NCBI GenBank assembly: GCA_017940955.1
Contig: JAGAXP010000161.1
Location: 1 to 64,000 of the forward strand
Source: Oribacterium sp.
GTDB taxonomy: Bacteria > Bacillota_A > Clostridia > Lachnospirales > Lachnospiraceae
Direction of reading: 5' to 3'
Length of the DNA: 64,000 bases
This document shows positions 1-7,648 of this stretch, piece after piece. How positions within the stretch are numbered: the stretch's first letter is position 1; every line of letters starts with the position of its first letter. The notes beneath the pieces are model-generated. The model ran no database searches and was not told the origin of the DNA. It saw nothing but the letters and a program-made list of their open reading frames with translations. The translations under genes and the position numbers were made by a program.

Positions 1-95
1 AGACCCCTTGAAGACTACGAGGTAGATAGGGCTAAGCTGTAAGTGCTGTAAAGCATTCAGGTGATAGTTACTAATAGGTCGAGGGCTTGTCCAAA
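1..95 (+). rRNA. 23S ribosomal RNA, 3' end (partial)
   Basis: The window opens inside the last helices of a 23S rRNA. The segment carrying GATAGTTACTAATAGGTCGA and then GGGCTTG is the conserved 3' terminus of Firmicutes 23S, where the family normally reads TGATACTAATAGGTCGAGG. The exact mature end is estimated near position 95. The bulk of the gene lies upstream of the window. Unusually, no 5S rRNA follows; three tRNA genes come next. Confidence 0.93.
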
Positions 96-165
96 ATGGC
101 TGGAAAGGTTTGATGTTGATAATCAAATAAATAGATGATATTATATAGAGCAGATATTTTGTTTT

Positions 166-238
166 GCCTTCATAGCTCAGTCGGTAGAGCACGCGGCTGT
201 TAACCGCGGTGTCGTTGGTTCGAGTCCATCTGGAGGCG
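166..238 (+). tRNA. tRNA-Asn (anticodon GTT)
   Basis: A full cloverleaf can be drawn. The acceptor arm GCCTTCA pairs with TGGAGGC (231-237), the anticodon loop CTGTTAA carries GTT, and the T-arm has the standard GGTTCGAGTCC pattern. The discriminator is G238, as usual for Asn. CCA is not encoded. The gene lies about 70 bp after the 23S end and is probably cotranscribed with the rRNA operon. Confidence 0.95.
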
Positions 239-266
239 CGATTGCATAAATATGCTATCTTTTTAA

Positions 267-337
267 GGCGAAATAGCCAAGTGGTAAGGCGTGGGTCTGC
301 AACACCCTGATCACCGGTTCGAATCCGGTTTTCGCCT
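267..337 (+). tRNA. tRNA-Cys (anticodon GCA)
   Basis: The acceptor arm GGCGAAA pairs with TTTCGCC (330-336), followed by U73, the discriminator typical of tRNA-Cys. The anticodon loop CTGCAAC contains GCA, and the T-arm GGTTCGAATCC is canonical. CCA is not encoded. It sits 28 bp after tRNA-Asn and 5 bp before tRNA-Glu, so the three are almost certainly one transcript. Confidence 0.94.
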
Positions 338-342
338 TTTTT

Positions 343-414
343 GGCGCCATGGTCAAGTGGTTAAGACACCACCCTTTCACGGTGGTATCACGAGTTCGAA
401 TCTCGTTGGCGTCA
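343..414 (+). tRNA. tRNA-Glu (anticodon TTC)
   Basis: The acceptor arm GGCGCCA pairs with TGGCGTC (407-413, one G-U). The anticodon loop CTTTCAC carries TTC inside a strong CACC/GGTG stem, and the T-arm GAGTTCGAATCTC is canonical. CCA is not encoded. It is the last gene of the rRNA-tRNA unit and is followed directly by a terminator. Confidence 0.95.
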
Positions 415-422
415 CATTAAAG

Positions 423-450
423 TCTCAAGATTTTCTTGAGATTTTTTTTT
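423..450 (+). terminator. intrinsic terminator of the rRNA-tRNA unit
   Basis: TCTCAAG (423-429) pairs with CTTGAGA (435-441) around a five-base loop, followed by an uninterrupted run of nine T. It lies eight bases after tRNA-Glu. Confidence 0.9.
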
Positions 451-1106
451 ATCTCAAAATATAGTCTGAAATTAGAGTATAGGAAAATTGAGAATTTCAT
501 AATATAATCATTTTGCTCTCGAATGAGCGTTAATGAGTTAAAGCAATAGCTTTAAACTTAAAACATAAAGATCTATATTTACCGCCCGGAGTTCTTGGCA
601 ATACGTCTTTAATAATTCACCAAATCAATTTACAAGTACAAATATCTCATAATTTTTAGAAGGGATATGTTTATAACCTTAAATATTGTGAATTGAAATT
701 CGAAATAAAGGAGATGAAAAAATAACAATGGAATCAGTTATGTCTGCTTTTCCAGTTTAAAAATGGTGGATTTCATTAACCGGATTTTATTTAATTCAGG
801 AAACTCATAGGAATAGTCTTTATGTGGTTACAAAACAAAAAATAAATCATCAAGTAAATATCATAAGTAAAGGATCCCGCAGCAAGGATCCTTTTTTATT
901 TGGGTTATATTGTTGAACATGATTTGTGTAAGCTAAGGCTGAATCGGATGGCTTGCTTTTACCGCTTGTTTTATCGTGTATGAATGAAATAATAAGAAAA
1001 TCTTTTACTATATGAAAAAACCATGAAAGGTGTGTCTGTTGTATATATTTTTAAATTTTGGTATTATTTACCCGTCAGAAAGGATTCTGCTATCCGGGAG
1101 GTGGAT
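451..1106 (+). other. AT-rich gap with an orphan terminator
   Basis: No credible gene is visible here. The only clear signal is an intrinsic terminator at 870-897: AAGGATCC (870-877) pairs with GGATCCTT (886-893), followed by T. It implies a transcript ending here, yet the sequence before it encodes only a 10-codon ATG frame at 728-760, which has a poorly spaced AAAGGAG upstream. The region may hold an unrecognised small RNA or the remains of a deleted gene. The last 100 bp presumably contain the birA promoter; a weak candidate is TTGTTT at 966 with TAATAA at 990. Confidence 0.6.
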
Positions 1107-2093
1107 ATGACTGTAAAAAGGTCGTTGATAAGTTTATTGGAAGAAAATAAGGGGCAATATATATCCGGGGAGAACCTTGCTGAAAAACTAGATTGTTCCA
1201 GAACGGCTGTTTGGAAAGCTATAAATCAATTGAAGGAAGATGGATATCAAATAGATTGTTTAAAAAATAAAGGATATAAATTGTCCGAAGATTCAGATGT
1301 ATTATCCGAAGAGGTTATTTACGGATATCTTAAAACTGATAAATATCAGGTTGAGGTTTTTCAGGAAATTAGCAGTACCAACGATGTTTTGAAAAAATAT
1401 GCTGTTAATAATCATGCAGAGCAAGGTACTACCATAGTATCCGATTATCAGACAGGTGGTAAGGGAAGACTGGGAAGAAGCTTTTTTTCACCTAAAGGTA
1501 CCGGACTTTATTTAAGTTTACTGTTAAGGCCAAAGGGAACAGTGATTGATAATCTCATCCTGACTGCACAGTCTGCGGTTGCAGTTTACAGAGCTGTAAA
1601 AAAAGTCACAGGGATAGAGCTTTCGATCAAATGGGTTAACGACCTATATTATAAGAATAAAAAAATATGCGGTATCTTATCGGAAGGACAGGCCAGCATG
1701 GAATCCGGCAGTATGGAGTACATTGTGGTTGGAATAGGTGTAAATATCTATGAACCCGAAAATGGTTTTCCTGATGATATAAAAGAAAAAGCAGGTTCAC
1801 TCCTCGGAAAAAAATCAGCAGGAGTCAGCATTGACAGAAACCGGCTTGCGGCTGAAATCATTAAAGAGTTTTACAGTATTGCAAATGATAAGGAACTGGC
1901 CGGTGAATATATAGAGAAAAATATCGTTCCCGGGAAAGATATTCTGGTCATAGATGGTCAGAATATAAGAAAGGCCAGAGCAACAGGAATAAAGAAAGAT
2001 GGGACTTTGGAAATAATCGAAGCAGATGGAAGTGTAAATACGTTAGTATTTGGCGAGGTTTCGGTAAGACTTGATGATACTGTTGTTCTATAG
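1107..2093 (+). CDS. birA: Biotin-[acetyl-CoA-carboxylase] ligase / biotin operon repressor BirA
   Basis: BirA makes biotinyl-5'-AMP and transfers biotin to the acceptor lysine of biotin carboxyl carrier proteins. The longer form also represses biotin genes. This 328-residue protein is the longer type. An N-terminal winged helix (about residues 5-60) carries SRTAVWKAINQLKEDGY. The catalytic domain has the biotin-binding loop GKGRLGRSFFSPKG near residues 118-131, KWVNDLYYKNKKICGIL near 175, and a C-terminal SH3-like domain ending GEVSVRLDD. I chose the ATG at 1107 because GGGAGGTGG lies just upstream and homology begins there; the open frame extends 28 codons further 5' without a ribosome site. 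Biotin gene repression is inferred from the HTH alone. Confidence 0.93.
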   Translation: MTVKRSLISLLEENKGQYISGENLAEKLDCSRTAVWKAINQLKEDGYQIDCLKNKGYKLSEDSDVLSEEVIYGYLKTDKYQVEVFQEISSTNDVLKKYAVNNHAEQGTTIVSDYQTGGKGRLGRSFFSPKGTGLYLSLLLRPKGTVIDNLILTAQSAVAVYRAVKKVTGIELSIKWVNDLYYKNKKICGILSEGQASMESGSMEYIVVGIGVNIYEPENGFPDDIKEKAGSLLGKKSAGVSIDRNRLAAEIIKEFYSIANDKELAGEYIEKNIVPGKDILVIDGQNIRKARATGIKKDGTLEIIEADGSVNTLVFGEVSVRLDDTVVL

Positions 2094-2151
2094 GATGTGA
2101 GTATTTTCATTAATCCTATGGTTTACTGATATTCTGTCATTATATTTTATA

Positions 2152-2275
2152 GAGCCGATCAGAATAACATCTGTAAGTCAGAAATAAACGGCGTAAAACA
2201 CGCATTTATAGATGAGCCGATCAGAATAACATCTGTGAGTCAGAAATAAACGGCGTAAAACATGCATTTATAGAT
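2152..2275 (+). repeat. 62-bp sequence in two tandem copies
   Basis: Two copies of a 62-bp unit, each beginning GAGCCGATCAGAATAACATC and ending CATTTATAGAT, start at 2152 and 2214 and differ at two positions. The second copy runs into the ribosome-binding region of the next gene (GATGAGGAA). Related single copies occur near 16154 and 35359, so this is a dispersed family and not only a local duplication. Confidence 0.85.
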
Positions 2276-2299
2276 GAGGAATAATAGTTGAGGAAAGAA

Positions 2300-3043
2300 A
2301 TGAGTAGCAATAAAAGAGTTACAAAAAGGAAGAAAAAACAGGAAGCGACTTTAGTTGGAGATCTGTTTAAGATATTATTTGCGGTATCCATGTTAATTGT
2401 GGCAATATTAATTGCATTTTTTGTATTCAAGAATGTTGATGGTTTTTCTCTTCCGGATTTAAGAGTTACTTTATCCGAAACAGAATCCAATGAACCTATT
2501 ACTGTAACTGTTGCGGATACTAAATCAGAAACTGTGGCTGAGACCACTAGTGTAAGAGTTACGGTTAAAGAGACCGAGGCTGTAGAAACTACTGTTGATG
2601 AGGTTGAAGAAAAAATAGAATCAGTGGAAGCTTCAATCGAGGAATTGGAATCTGATAAAAAAGAAGAAAATTCTGAAGAATCAAAAAGCGAGAAGAAGGA
2701 AGCCGGTCCTGAAGATGCTCTAAACGAGAAGAAAGAAGATAAATCAGAATCAGAGAAAAAACCGGATTCGGAATCAGAAAAAAAGCCGGATTCAGAATCA
2801 GAGACAAAGTCTGAATCATCAAAGTCTTCAAAAAAGGAAGAAAAAGCTGAGACTATTGAAGACAGGGATTATGAAGAATCCGATTATACCGATGAGGCTG
2901 AAAAGCCCAGAGTTATGCCGGAGAATACCGGAAACGGCGTTATAGGTGACGGTCCGGTTGCCAAGGAAAATAATATTAATGAAAGTCCAATAGCTGTTAT
3001 CGGAGATAATGTAGAGATAAGCAATAACGGACCGACGGCATAA
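2300..3043 (+). CDS. Single-pass membrane protein with a long Ser/Glu/Lys-rich repetitive tail
   Basis: Function not recognised. The 247-residue product starts with a very basic segment (NKRVTKRKKKQ), then one membrane helix at about residues 24-48 (LFKILFAVSMLIVAILIAFFVF). About 190 mostly hydrophilic residues follow. They are low in complexity, rich in Thr/Glu/Val and then in Lys/Glu/Ser, and include tandem KPDSESE repeats near residues 155-175. The positive-inside rule places the tail outside the cell. A last segment (NTGNGVIGDGPVAKENN) is less biased. An upstream TTG at 2288 is an alternative start; the ATG at 2300 has GAGGAA five bases before it. The protein could be a wall-spanning stalk or an adhesin-like anchor, but no catalytic domain is visible. 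Confidence 0.7.
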   Translation: MSSNKRVTKRKKKQEATLVGDLFKILFAVSMLIVAILIAFFVFKNVDGFSLPDLRVTLSETESNEPITVTVADTKSETVAETTSVRVTVKETEAVETTVDEVEEKIESVEASIEELESDKKEENSEESKSEKKEAGPEDALNEKKEDKSESEKKPDSESEKKPDSESETKSESSKSSKKEEKAETIEDRDYEESDYTDEAEKPRVMPENTGNGVIGDGPVAKENNINESPIAVIGDNVEISNNGPTA

Positions 3044-3052
3044 ATTGATATG

Positions 3053-3075
3053 AAGCATGTAAAGATGCTTTTTTT
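3053..3075 (+). terminator. short intrinsic terminator
   Basis: AAGCAT (3053-3058) pairs with ATGCTT (3065-3070) around GTAAAG, then a T run to 3075. The six-pair stem is short, so termination may be partial. Confidence 0.6.
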
Positions 3076-3179
3076 GCCCGGGAGTGAGGAATATTGTAGA
3101 GACAAGGAAGCACAAAGTACGAAACGTTTCCTGATTGACTTCTGATATACGCCGGGAGATATGATTTTTTAGAGGTAAA

Positions 3180-3764
3180 ATGATCTACTATTTATTTGGA
3201 AAATCAGCCAGTGGTAAAGATACGATTTATAAACTTCTTAAGGAATTAAACCCTTCCTGGAAAGAGGTTACACCCTATACCACAAGACCTATACGTGAGG
3301 GTGAATCAGAAGGGGTGGAGTATCATTTTGTAAATGAAGCGCAGATAGAAGAATTCGGAAAAGCCGGTAAGATCATAGAGAAAAGAACATATAATACCGT
3401 GTATGGACCCTGGACCTATGGAACTATCGATGACGGTCAGATTGATTTAGAATCCGGAAACGATTACTTAATGATAGGTGTTCTTCAAAGCTACATCAGT
3501 ACCCGTGATTATTTCGGCAGAGAAAATGTGATGCCTATATATATAGAGGTTCCGGATGATATAAGGCTTGAGAGGGCAAAACGACGCGAACTGCTTGAAG
3601 ATAAACCAAAGCTTGATGAAATGATGAGACGTTTTAATGCTGATAATGCTGATTTTTCCGAAGAAAAATTAAAAGAGGCAGACATTAACAAAAGATACGT
3701 GAATATAGTGCTGGAAGATTGTATAGATGAAATCATTAAGGATACCGGAAAATCAAATATATAA
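3180..3764 (+). CDS. Guanylate-kinase-family P-loop nucleotide kinase
   Basis: The 194-residue length fits guanylate kinase, which phosphorylates GMP to GDP. Residues 7-14 form the P-loop GKSASGKD. The GMP-binding signature TTRPIREGESEGVEYHF is present near residues 38-54, and EKRTYNTVYGPWTYGTI matches the family's YG-T segment. The usual DVQG motif is replaced by MIGVLQS, so the enzyme is divergent and its substrate is not certain. The gene overlaps holB by 38 bp, so the two are translated from one message. In Bacillus the place before holB belongs to a thymidylate kinase (tmk) cluster; here a Gmk-like gene occupies it. It may be the main Gmk or a specialised paralogue. Confidence 0.78.
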   Translation: MIYYLFGKSASGKDTIYKLLKELNPSWKEVTPYTTRPIREGESEGVEYHFVNEAQIEEFGKAGKIIEKRTYNTVYGPWTYGTIDDGQIDLESGNDYLMIGVLQSYISTRDYFGRENVMPIYIEVPDDIRLERAKRRELLEDKPKLDEMMRRFNADNADFSEEKLKEADINKRYVNIVLEDCIDEIIKDTGKSNI

Positions 3765-4647
3765 TGCTTATCTGATCGAGGGAGAAGACATGGCAATGAT
3801 TAAAGCCGAAGCCATTGCTTTTGCTGAAAAATTATTGTTGCTTGATCCTGCGTTGGAAGATAGAGATAATTCAGTACCTATTTTTGAAGAAAGAAATTAT
3901 GCCTCACGGGAAGAATGGGAAAACAGCGTAAAAAAAAGGGTTCAAAACCGGGAGCATCCTGATCTCATAAGTATTGTTCCCGACAGACCTGAGGATAATC
4001 CTACAATGATATCAGTAGGAAACATAAGGAATAATGTTAACAGCACTGTTGAAATAAGACCTTATGAAGCAGGCTATAAGATATATCTCATCGAGCATGC
4101 TGAAGGTATGAATCCACAGGCTCAAAATGCATTGCTGAAGACATTGGAGGAACCGCCTCAATATGTGGTGATAATGCTTCTGGCCATAAACTCTGATGCA
4201 TTTCTCGAAACCATTCTTTCCAGAGTTATAGAGATTAAAGCCGGAGAAAAGGATATAAAAGAGACCTTCGGAGATATGATCAAAGAACACTGGTCGGGGG
4301 AAACGGCTCATTTTCTTTCTGAGATCACTTTTAAAAACGGAAAAGAAATACTGGATTTTGTGGATAAGGTTTGCAAGGAGTGGAAAGTACCCATGAACAC
4401 ATTCCTGCACTTTATTGAAATTTTTTTAAGGGATGTGTTATGCTATAAAAGCACGTCAAAAACCGAGCTTTTGTATGGACAGGAGATATCGCAGGATATT
4501 ATAAGGATGTCTCTTAATATGAGCTATGAAAAAATAGGAATGGCTACCGATATGGTGGAAAAAGCCATAAGAGATTTATCGATTAATGTTAACAGAGAAC
4601 TGTTACTGGAAGATTTCCTGCTCAGTCTCAGACAGAAAAACAATTAA
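3727..4647 (+). CDS. holB: DNA polymerase III delta' subunit (clamp loader)
   Basis: The delta' subunit is part of the clamp loader that opens the beta sliding clamp. This 306-residue protein shows the family pattern: an early AYLIEGE strand, then HPDLISIVPD, the SVGNIRNNVN helix, and the diagnostic GMNPQAQNALLKTLEEPP (about residues 130-147), followed by the sensor ILSRV. There is no Walker A lysine motif near the N-terminus, which is common for delta'. The chosen ATG at 3727 lies inside the preceding kinase gene (38-bp overlap). It gives the expected N-terminal sequence before LIEGE and has GGAAG about 10 bases upstream. Its neighbours ricT and trmN6 reproduce the Bacillus holB-yaaT-yabA-yabB order without yabA. 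Confidence 0.9.
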   Translation: MKSLRIPENQIYNAYLIEGEDMAMIKAEAIAFAEKLLLLDPALEDRDNSVPIFEERNYASREEWENSVKKRVQNREHPDLISIVPDRPEDNPTMISVGNIRNNVNSTVEIRPYEAGYKIYLIEHAEGMNPQAQNALLKTLEEPPQYVVIMLLAINSDAFLETILSRVIEIKAGEKDIKETFGDMIKEHWSGETAHFLSEITFKNGKEILDFVDKVCKEWKVPMNTFLHFIEIFLRDVLCYKSTSKTELLYGQEISQDIIRMSLNMSYEKIGMATDMVEKAIRDLSINVNRELLLEDFLLSLRQKNN

Positions 4648-4830
4648 AGCCTGTCAGACATGAACTTGAGCGTAAGAGGTCAGACTCAGCATTAATCGAT
4701 GAGTTTAAAGCTTATGGATTGATGATGTAATTATGTAAAAAATTGGTAGTACAGATATACATTTACAGAACAGCTGTAAAATAAGAAAGATTAAGAAAGT
4801 AAGGAATAATGCTTTATTCCGGGTGAATAT

Positions 4831-5802
4831 ATGACAGAGGTTATAGGAGTACGATTCAGAACAGCGGGGAAGGTATATTATTTTGCCCCCGGCACAATAA
4901 AGTTCAACAGAGGAGATCACGCAATCGTAGAAACCGCGAGAGGTGTTGAGTATGGTTTTGTGGTAATGGGAAACAGTGATACTGAAGATGAAAAGATCAT
5001 TCAGCCGCTAAAACCTGTTATCAGAAAAGCTGATAAAGATGATGATCTGCATCACGAAGAAAACCGTGAAAAGGAAAGAGAAGCTTTTAAGGTTTGTCTG
5101 GAAAAGATCAGAAAGCATAACCTTGATATGAAGCTTATCGATGTGGAATATACTTTTGACAGAGGAAAAGTACTTTTCTACTTTACTTCAGATGGCAGGG
5201 TGGATTTCAGAGCCCTGGTAAAGGATCTTGCTTCTATATTCAGAACACGAATCGAGCTTAGACAGGTAGGCGTCAGAGATGAAACGAAAATTATTGGCGG
5301 ATATGGTTCATGTGGAAGACCCTTATGCTGCCATACATTCCTTTCTGATTTCGCCCCTGTTTCCATACGTATGGCAAAGGAACAGGGACTCAGCCTGAAT
5401 CCAACCAACATTTCCGGTGTCTGCGGAAGACTCATGTGCTGCTTAAAAAATGAAGAAGAAGTATATGAGTTTTTAAATTCCAGACTTCCTTTAATGGGTG
5501 ATACGGTTACTACCCCCGATGGTCTCAAGGGTGAGGTTACATCCGTATCCGTTCTTAACCAGAAGGTTAAGGTGATAGTCAATCTTGAAAAAGAAGACGA
5601 AAAGGAATTAAGGGAATACAAGGTTTCAGAGCTTAAGTTTAAGCCACGCAGAAAAGGCGGTAACGGTAATGATAAAAAACCGGATACTAAAAACGGATCC
5701 GGAAAAGGGAACAGATATGCCCAGAAATCAAAGGAAGATGAAGATATAGAGGCATTGGAAAAGCTTGAGAAAAGTGATCCCAAATCAGGACTGGATGATT
5801 AA
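4831..5802 (+). CDS. ricT: PSP1/RicT (YaaT) family protein, Fe-S cluster protein of the Ric complex
   Basis: The 323-residue product is the PSP1-domain protein YaaT/RicT. In B. subtilis it works with RicA and RicF in mRNA processing by RNase Y, and affects sporulation, competence and biofilm formation. The N-terminus TEVIGVRFRTAGKVYYFAPG is typical. The conserved cysteines lie in GSCGRPLCCHTF and GVCGRLMCC (about residues 160-203); in the family some of these bind [4Fe-4S] clusters. The last 60 residues are a charged, disordered tail. A GTG-preceded ATG at 4831 begins the family homology. The gene is two bases from trmN6 and follows holB, a conserved Firmicutes grouping. RicA and RicF homologues are not seen in this window. 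Confidence 0.9.
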   Translation: MTEVIGVRFRTAGKVYYFAPGTIKFNRGDHAIVETARGVEYGFVVMGNSDTEDEKIIQPLKPVIRKADKDDDLHHEENREKEREAFKVCLEKIRKHNLDMKLIDVEYTFDRGKVLFYFTSDGRVDFRALVKDLASIFRTRIELRQVGVRDETKIIGGYGSCGRPLCCHTFLSDFAPVSIRMAKEQGLSLNPTNISGVCGRLMCCLKNEEEVYEFLNSRLPLMGDTVTTPDGLKGEVTSVSVLNQKVKVIVNLEKEDEKELREYKVSELKFKPRRKGGNGNDKKPDTKNGSGKGNRYAQKSKEDEDIEALEKLEKSDPKSGLDD

Positions 5803-5804
5803 TA

Positions 5805-6527
5805 ATGGCTGAACGAATAGATGATCTTCAATGTAACGGTTATAAAATAATCCAGGATACCGATGGTTTTTGCTTTGGAATGGACGCTGTCCTTTTGGCA
5901 AATTATGCACTTCAGTCGGTTACAGAGGATACAAAGCTTCTCGATCTATGCAGCGGTACCGGTATAGTACCGCTTTTACTTGCCGCTAAAACCGGTTGTA
6001 AAGATATAACAGGTCTGGAACTGCAAAAGGATGTTGCGGATATGGCTGAAAGATCCGTAAAGCTAAATAAGCAGGAAGGGCGCATGAAGATAATACAGGG
6101 AGATCTCAGGGAGATACGTAACCTTGGGATGAATTCCAGTATGAATGTTGTAACCTGCAATCCGCCTTATATGAACGCAGGACTTCGTAATACCACAGAC
6201 AGAAAGCTTATTTCAAGGCATGAAGTTATGTGCACGCTGGCTGATGTTTGTTCGGCAGCAGCATTGACCCTGAAGTCAAACGGCAGGTTCTACATGGTGC
6301 ACAGACCTAACCGTTTGGTGGATATCTTTAATGAGCTAAGGAAATTCCAGCTTGAACCAAAGAGAATGAGACTGGTATATCCCTATGAAAACAGCGAAGC
6401 CAATATGGTATTGCTGGAAGCTGTTAAGGGTGGAAAAACCCAATTGACTGTGGAAAAACCGCTTATCGTATATAAAGATAAAAAAATTTATACAGATGAA
6501 ATATTACGTATTTATGCGGTTTCATGA
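5805..6527 (+). CDS. trmN6: tRNA1(Val) (adenine-N6)-methyltransferase family (TrmN6/YabB)
   Basis: This 240-residue Rossmann-fold SAM methyltransferase has the SAM-binding motif LLDLCSGTGIVPLLLAAK (about residues 45-62) and the catalytic TCNPPYMNAG motif near residue 120. NPPY marks N6-adenine methylation. The family modifies A37 of tRNA1(Val) in E. coli; YabB is the Firmicutes counterpart. The ATG follows the ricT stop codon by two bases, so translation is probably coupled. In Bacillus the next genes are yazA and rsmI; here rsmI is about 20 kb away on the other strand. Confidence 0.88.
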   Translation: MAERIDDLQCNGYKIIQDTDGFCFGMDAVLLANYALQSVTEDTKLLDLCSGTGIVPLLLAAKTGCKDITGLELQKDVADMAERSVKLNKQEGRMKIIQGDLREIRNLGMNSSMNVVTCNPPYMNAGLRNTTDRKLISRHEVMCTLADVCSAAALTLKSNGRFYMVHRPNRLVDIFNELRKFQLEPKRMRLVYPYENSEANMVLLEAVKGGKTQLTVEKPLIVYKDKKIYTDEILRIYAVS

Positions 6528-6537
6528 TAAAAAAGTA

Positions 6538-6659
6538 GTCTAAAAAAGAACTATAGTCGTTTTTTAGACAATTTTAAAAAAATATATAATGTGATAATCT
6601 TCAAGCATGAGAAATATCAATGAACCTTTTGGTTTATAGAGTTTCTCGTGCTTTTTTCT
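6538..6659 (+). terminator. two hairpins after trmN6, the second an intrinsic terminator
   Basis: The first hairpin is a perfect 10-bp inverted repeat, GTCTAAAAAA (6538-6547) with TTTTTTAGAC (6560-6569). The second pairs AAGCATGAGAAA (6603-6614) with TTTCTCGTGCTT (6642-6653), has an inner TGAACC/GGTTTA stem, and ends in a T run. A TATAAT box (6585-6590) lies between them, so the second hairpin could end either the trmN6 message or a very short separate transcript. Confidence 0.72.
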
Positions 6660-7093
6660 TATGAGGTATTTGTAAGAGCTCATATCTGTATGGAAAAGAC
6701 AGCTTTTCCGTATAGTCTTAATGTCTCTGAAACAGGAAATCTGATTCCTGCCGATCGAGCAGAGATAAAAATCCCTAAACCCGAATTAAATAAAGGCAAC
6801 AGGTCAATGTCATAGTTTCACCGGAAATATGATGACTGTGAAAATGTTCATATGCAGATCATAAGCGCAGGTTTGCAGATGGAATAAGTTCATAACACTC
6901 TAAGCCTTTCATATAGTGGTGTCAGAAGAGGATAATCCCGGGAAGCATCAGGAATAATGCCGGATTATCCTGCAGGGGTAAAAGCGATAATGAAGAAAGG
7001 AGATCGCCTAAAGTAAGGTTTTACAGGTATCCCAAATAAGAAAAATAAAGTAATTGATCTTGTGATTTCCGGATCGAAAAGGAGTTTAATCAA
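6660..7093 (+). promoter_or_regulatory. 434-bp region before the signal peptidase gene; possible structured leader
   Basis: No open frame with a convincing ribosome site is seen. A perfect 9-bp inverted repeat, GGATAATCC (about 6928) with GGATTATCC (about 6960), encloses a 23-base loop region. Another short hairpin (GGAAAAGAC/GTCTTAATG-type) lies near 6690-6730. The stretch does not match any riboswitch class I can recognise by eye. Because a SipW-TasA-type operon follows, a regulated 5' leader is plausible but unproven. Confidence 0.4.
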
Positions 7094-7516
7094 ATGAATT
7101 TGGGAGTATTAAGAGTTAAGTTTTGTAAAATAGTGTCTTTATTATCATCGGGCTTTTCGGTGCTCCTGATATTAGCGGCTCTTTATGTTATTGTTTGTTC
7201 CTATCGTGAAGCCGGTCAGGGAGAACCGTTTTTTCTGTTCGGATGGAAACCGGTGGTCGTCTTATCAAATTCTATGGAGCCCACATTTACTTCAGGAAAG
7301 ATAATACTGATCAAAGAGAAGGAAGGATCACCGGAGGTGAATGATATCGTCATGTTCAGTCAAAAAAAATTCGGACTTAATGAATACGTTACACACCGGA
7401 TCGTTGATAAAGACGAAGGCGGATATATAACAAAGGGCGATGCAAACAATTGTGAAGATCCGGGAAGACTTCAGGAAAAAGATATCATTGGGACAGTGAA
7501 ATTTATACTGTTCTGA
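7094..7516 (+). CDS. sipW: SipW-type (ER-type) signal peptidase I
   Basis: Membrane serine protease that removes signal peptides. The 140-residue protein has one N-terminal helix (about residues 12-35), the catalytic serine in LSNSMEPTF (about residues 58-66), and THRIVDKDEGGYITKGDANN (from about residue 99). The histidine in THRI, where bacterial-type enzymes have lysine, marks the ER-like SipW class; GDAN is the conserved third box. A strong AAAAGGAG precedes the ATG. It lies immediately before two secreted proteins with SipW-type N-termini, the arrangement of Bacillus tapA-sipW-tasA, which suggests they are its substrates. Confidence 0.9.
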   Translation: MNLGVLRVKFCKIVSLLSSGFSVLLILAALYVIVCSYREAGQGEPFFLFGWKPVVVLSNSMEPTFTSGKIILIKEKEGSPEVNDIVMFSQKKFGLNEYVTHRIVDKDEGGYITKGDANNCEDPGRLQEKDIIGTVKFILF

Positions 7517-7648
7517 TTCTGATAAAAGCTGATCAAAAAAAGAATTCAGGCTACCTGCCTAAAGCGGAGTTATCTTGATTGCATAATAAGAACAGCGGAT
7601 ATCAGTTTCAAAAATATTATTATCGGTAAAAAGGAGTTAATAACTAAT

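Noticed and set aside
728..760. 10-codon peptide gene
   Set aside because: It is very short, the AAAGGAG is too far upstream, and nothing supports translation.
5178..5783. 201-codon minus-strand frame
   Set aside because: It lies wholly within ricT, is Ser/Leu/Pro-rich without a ribosome site, and shows no family resemblance.
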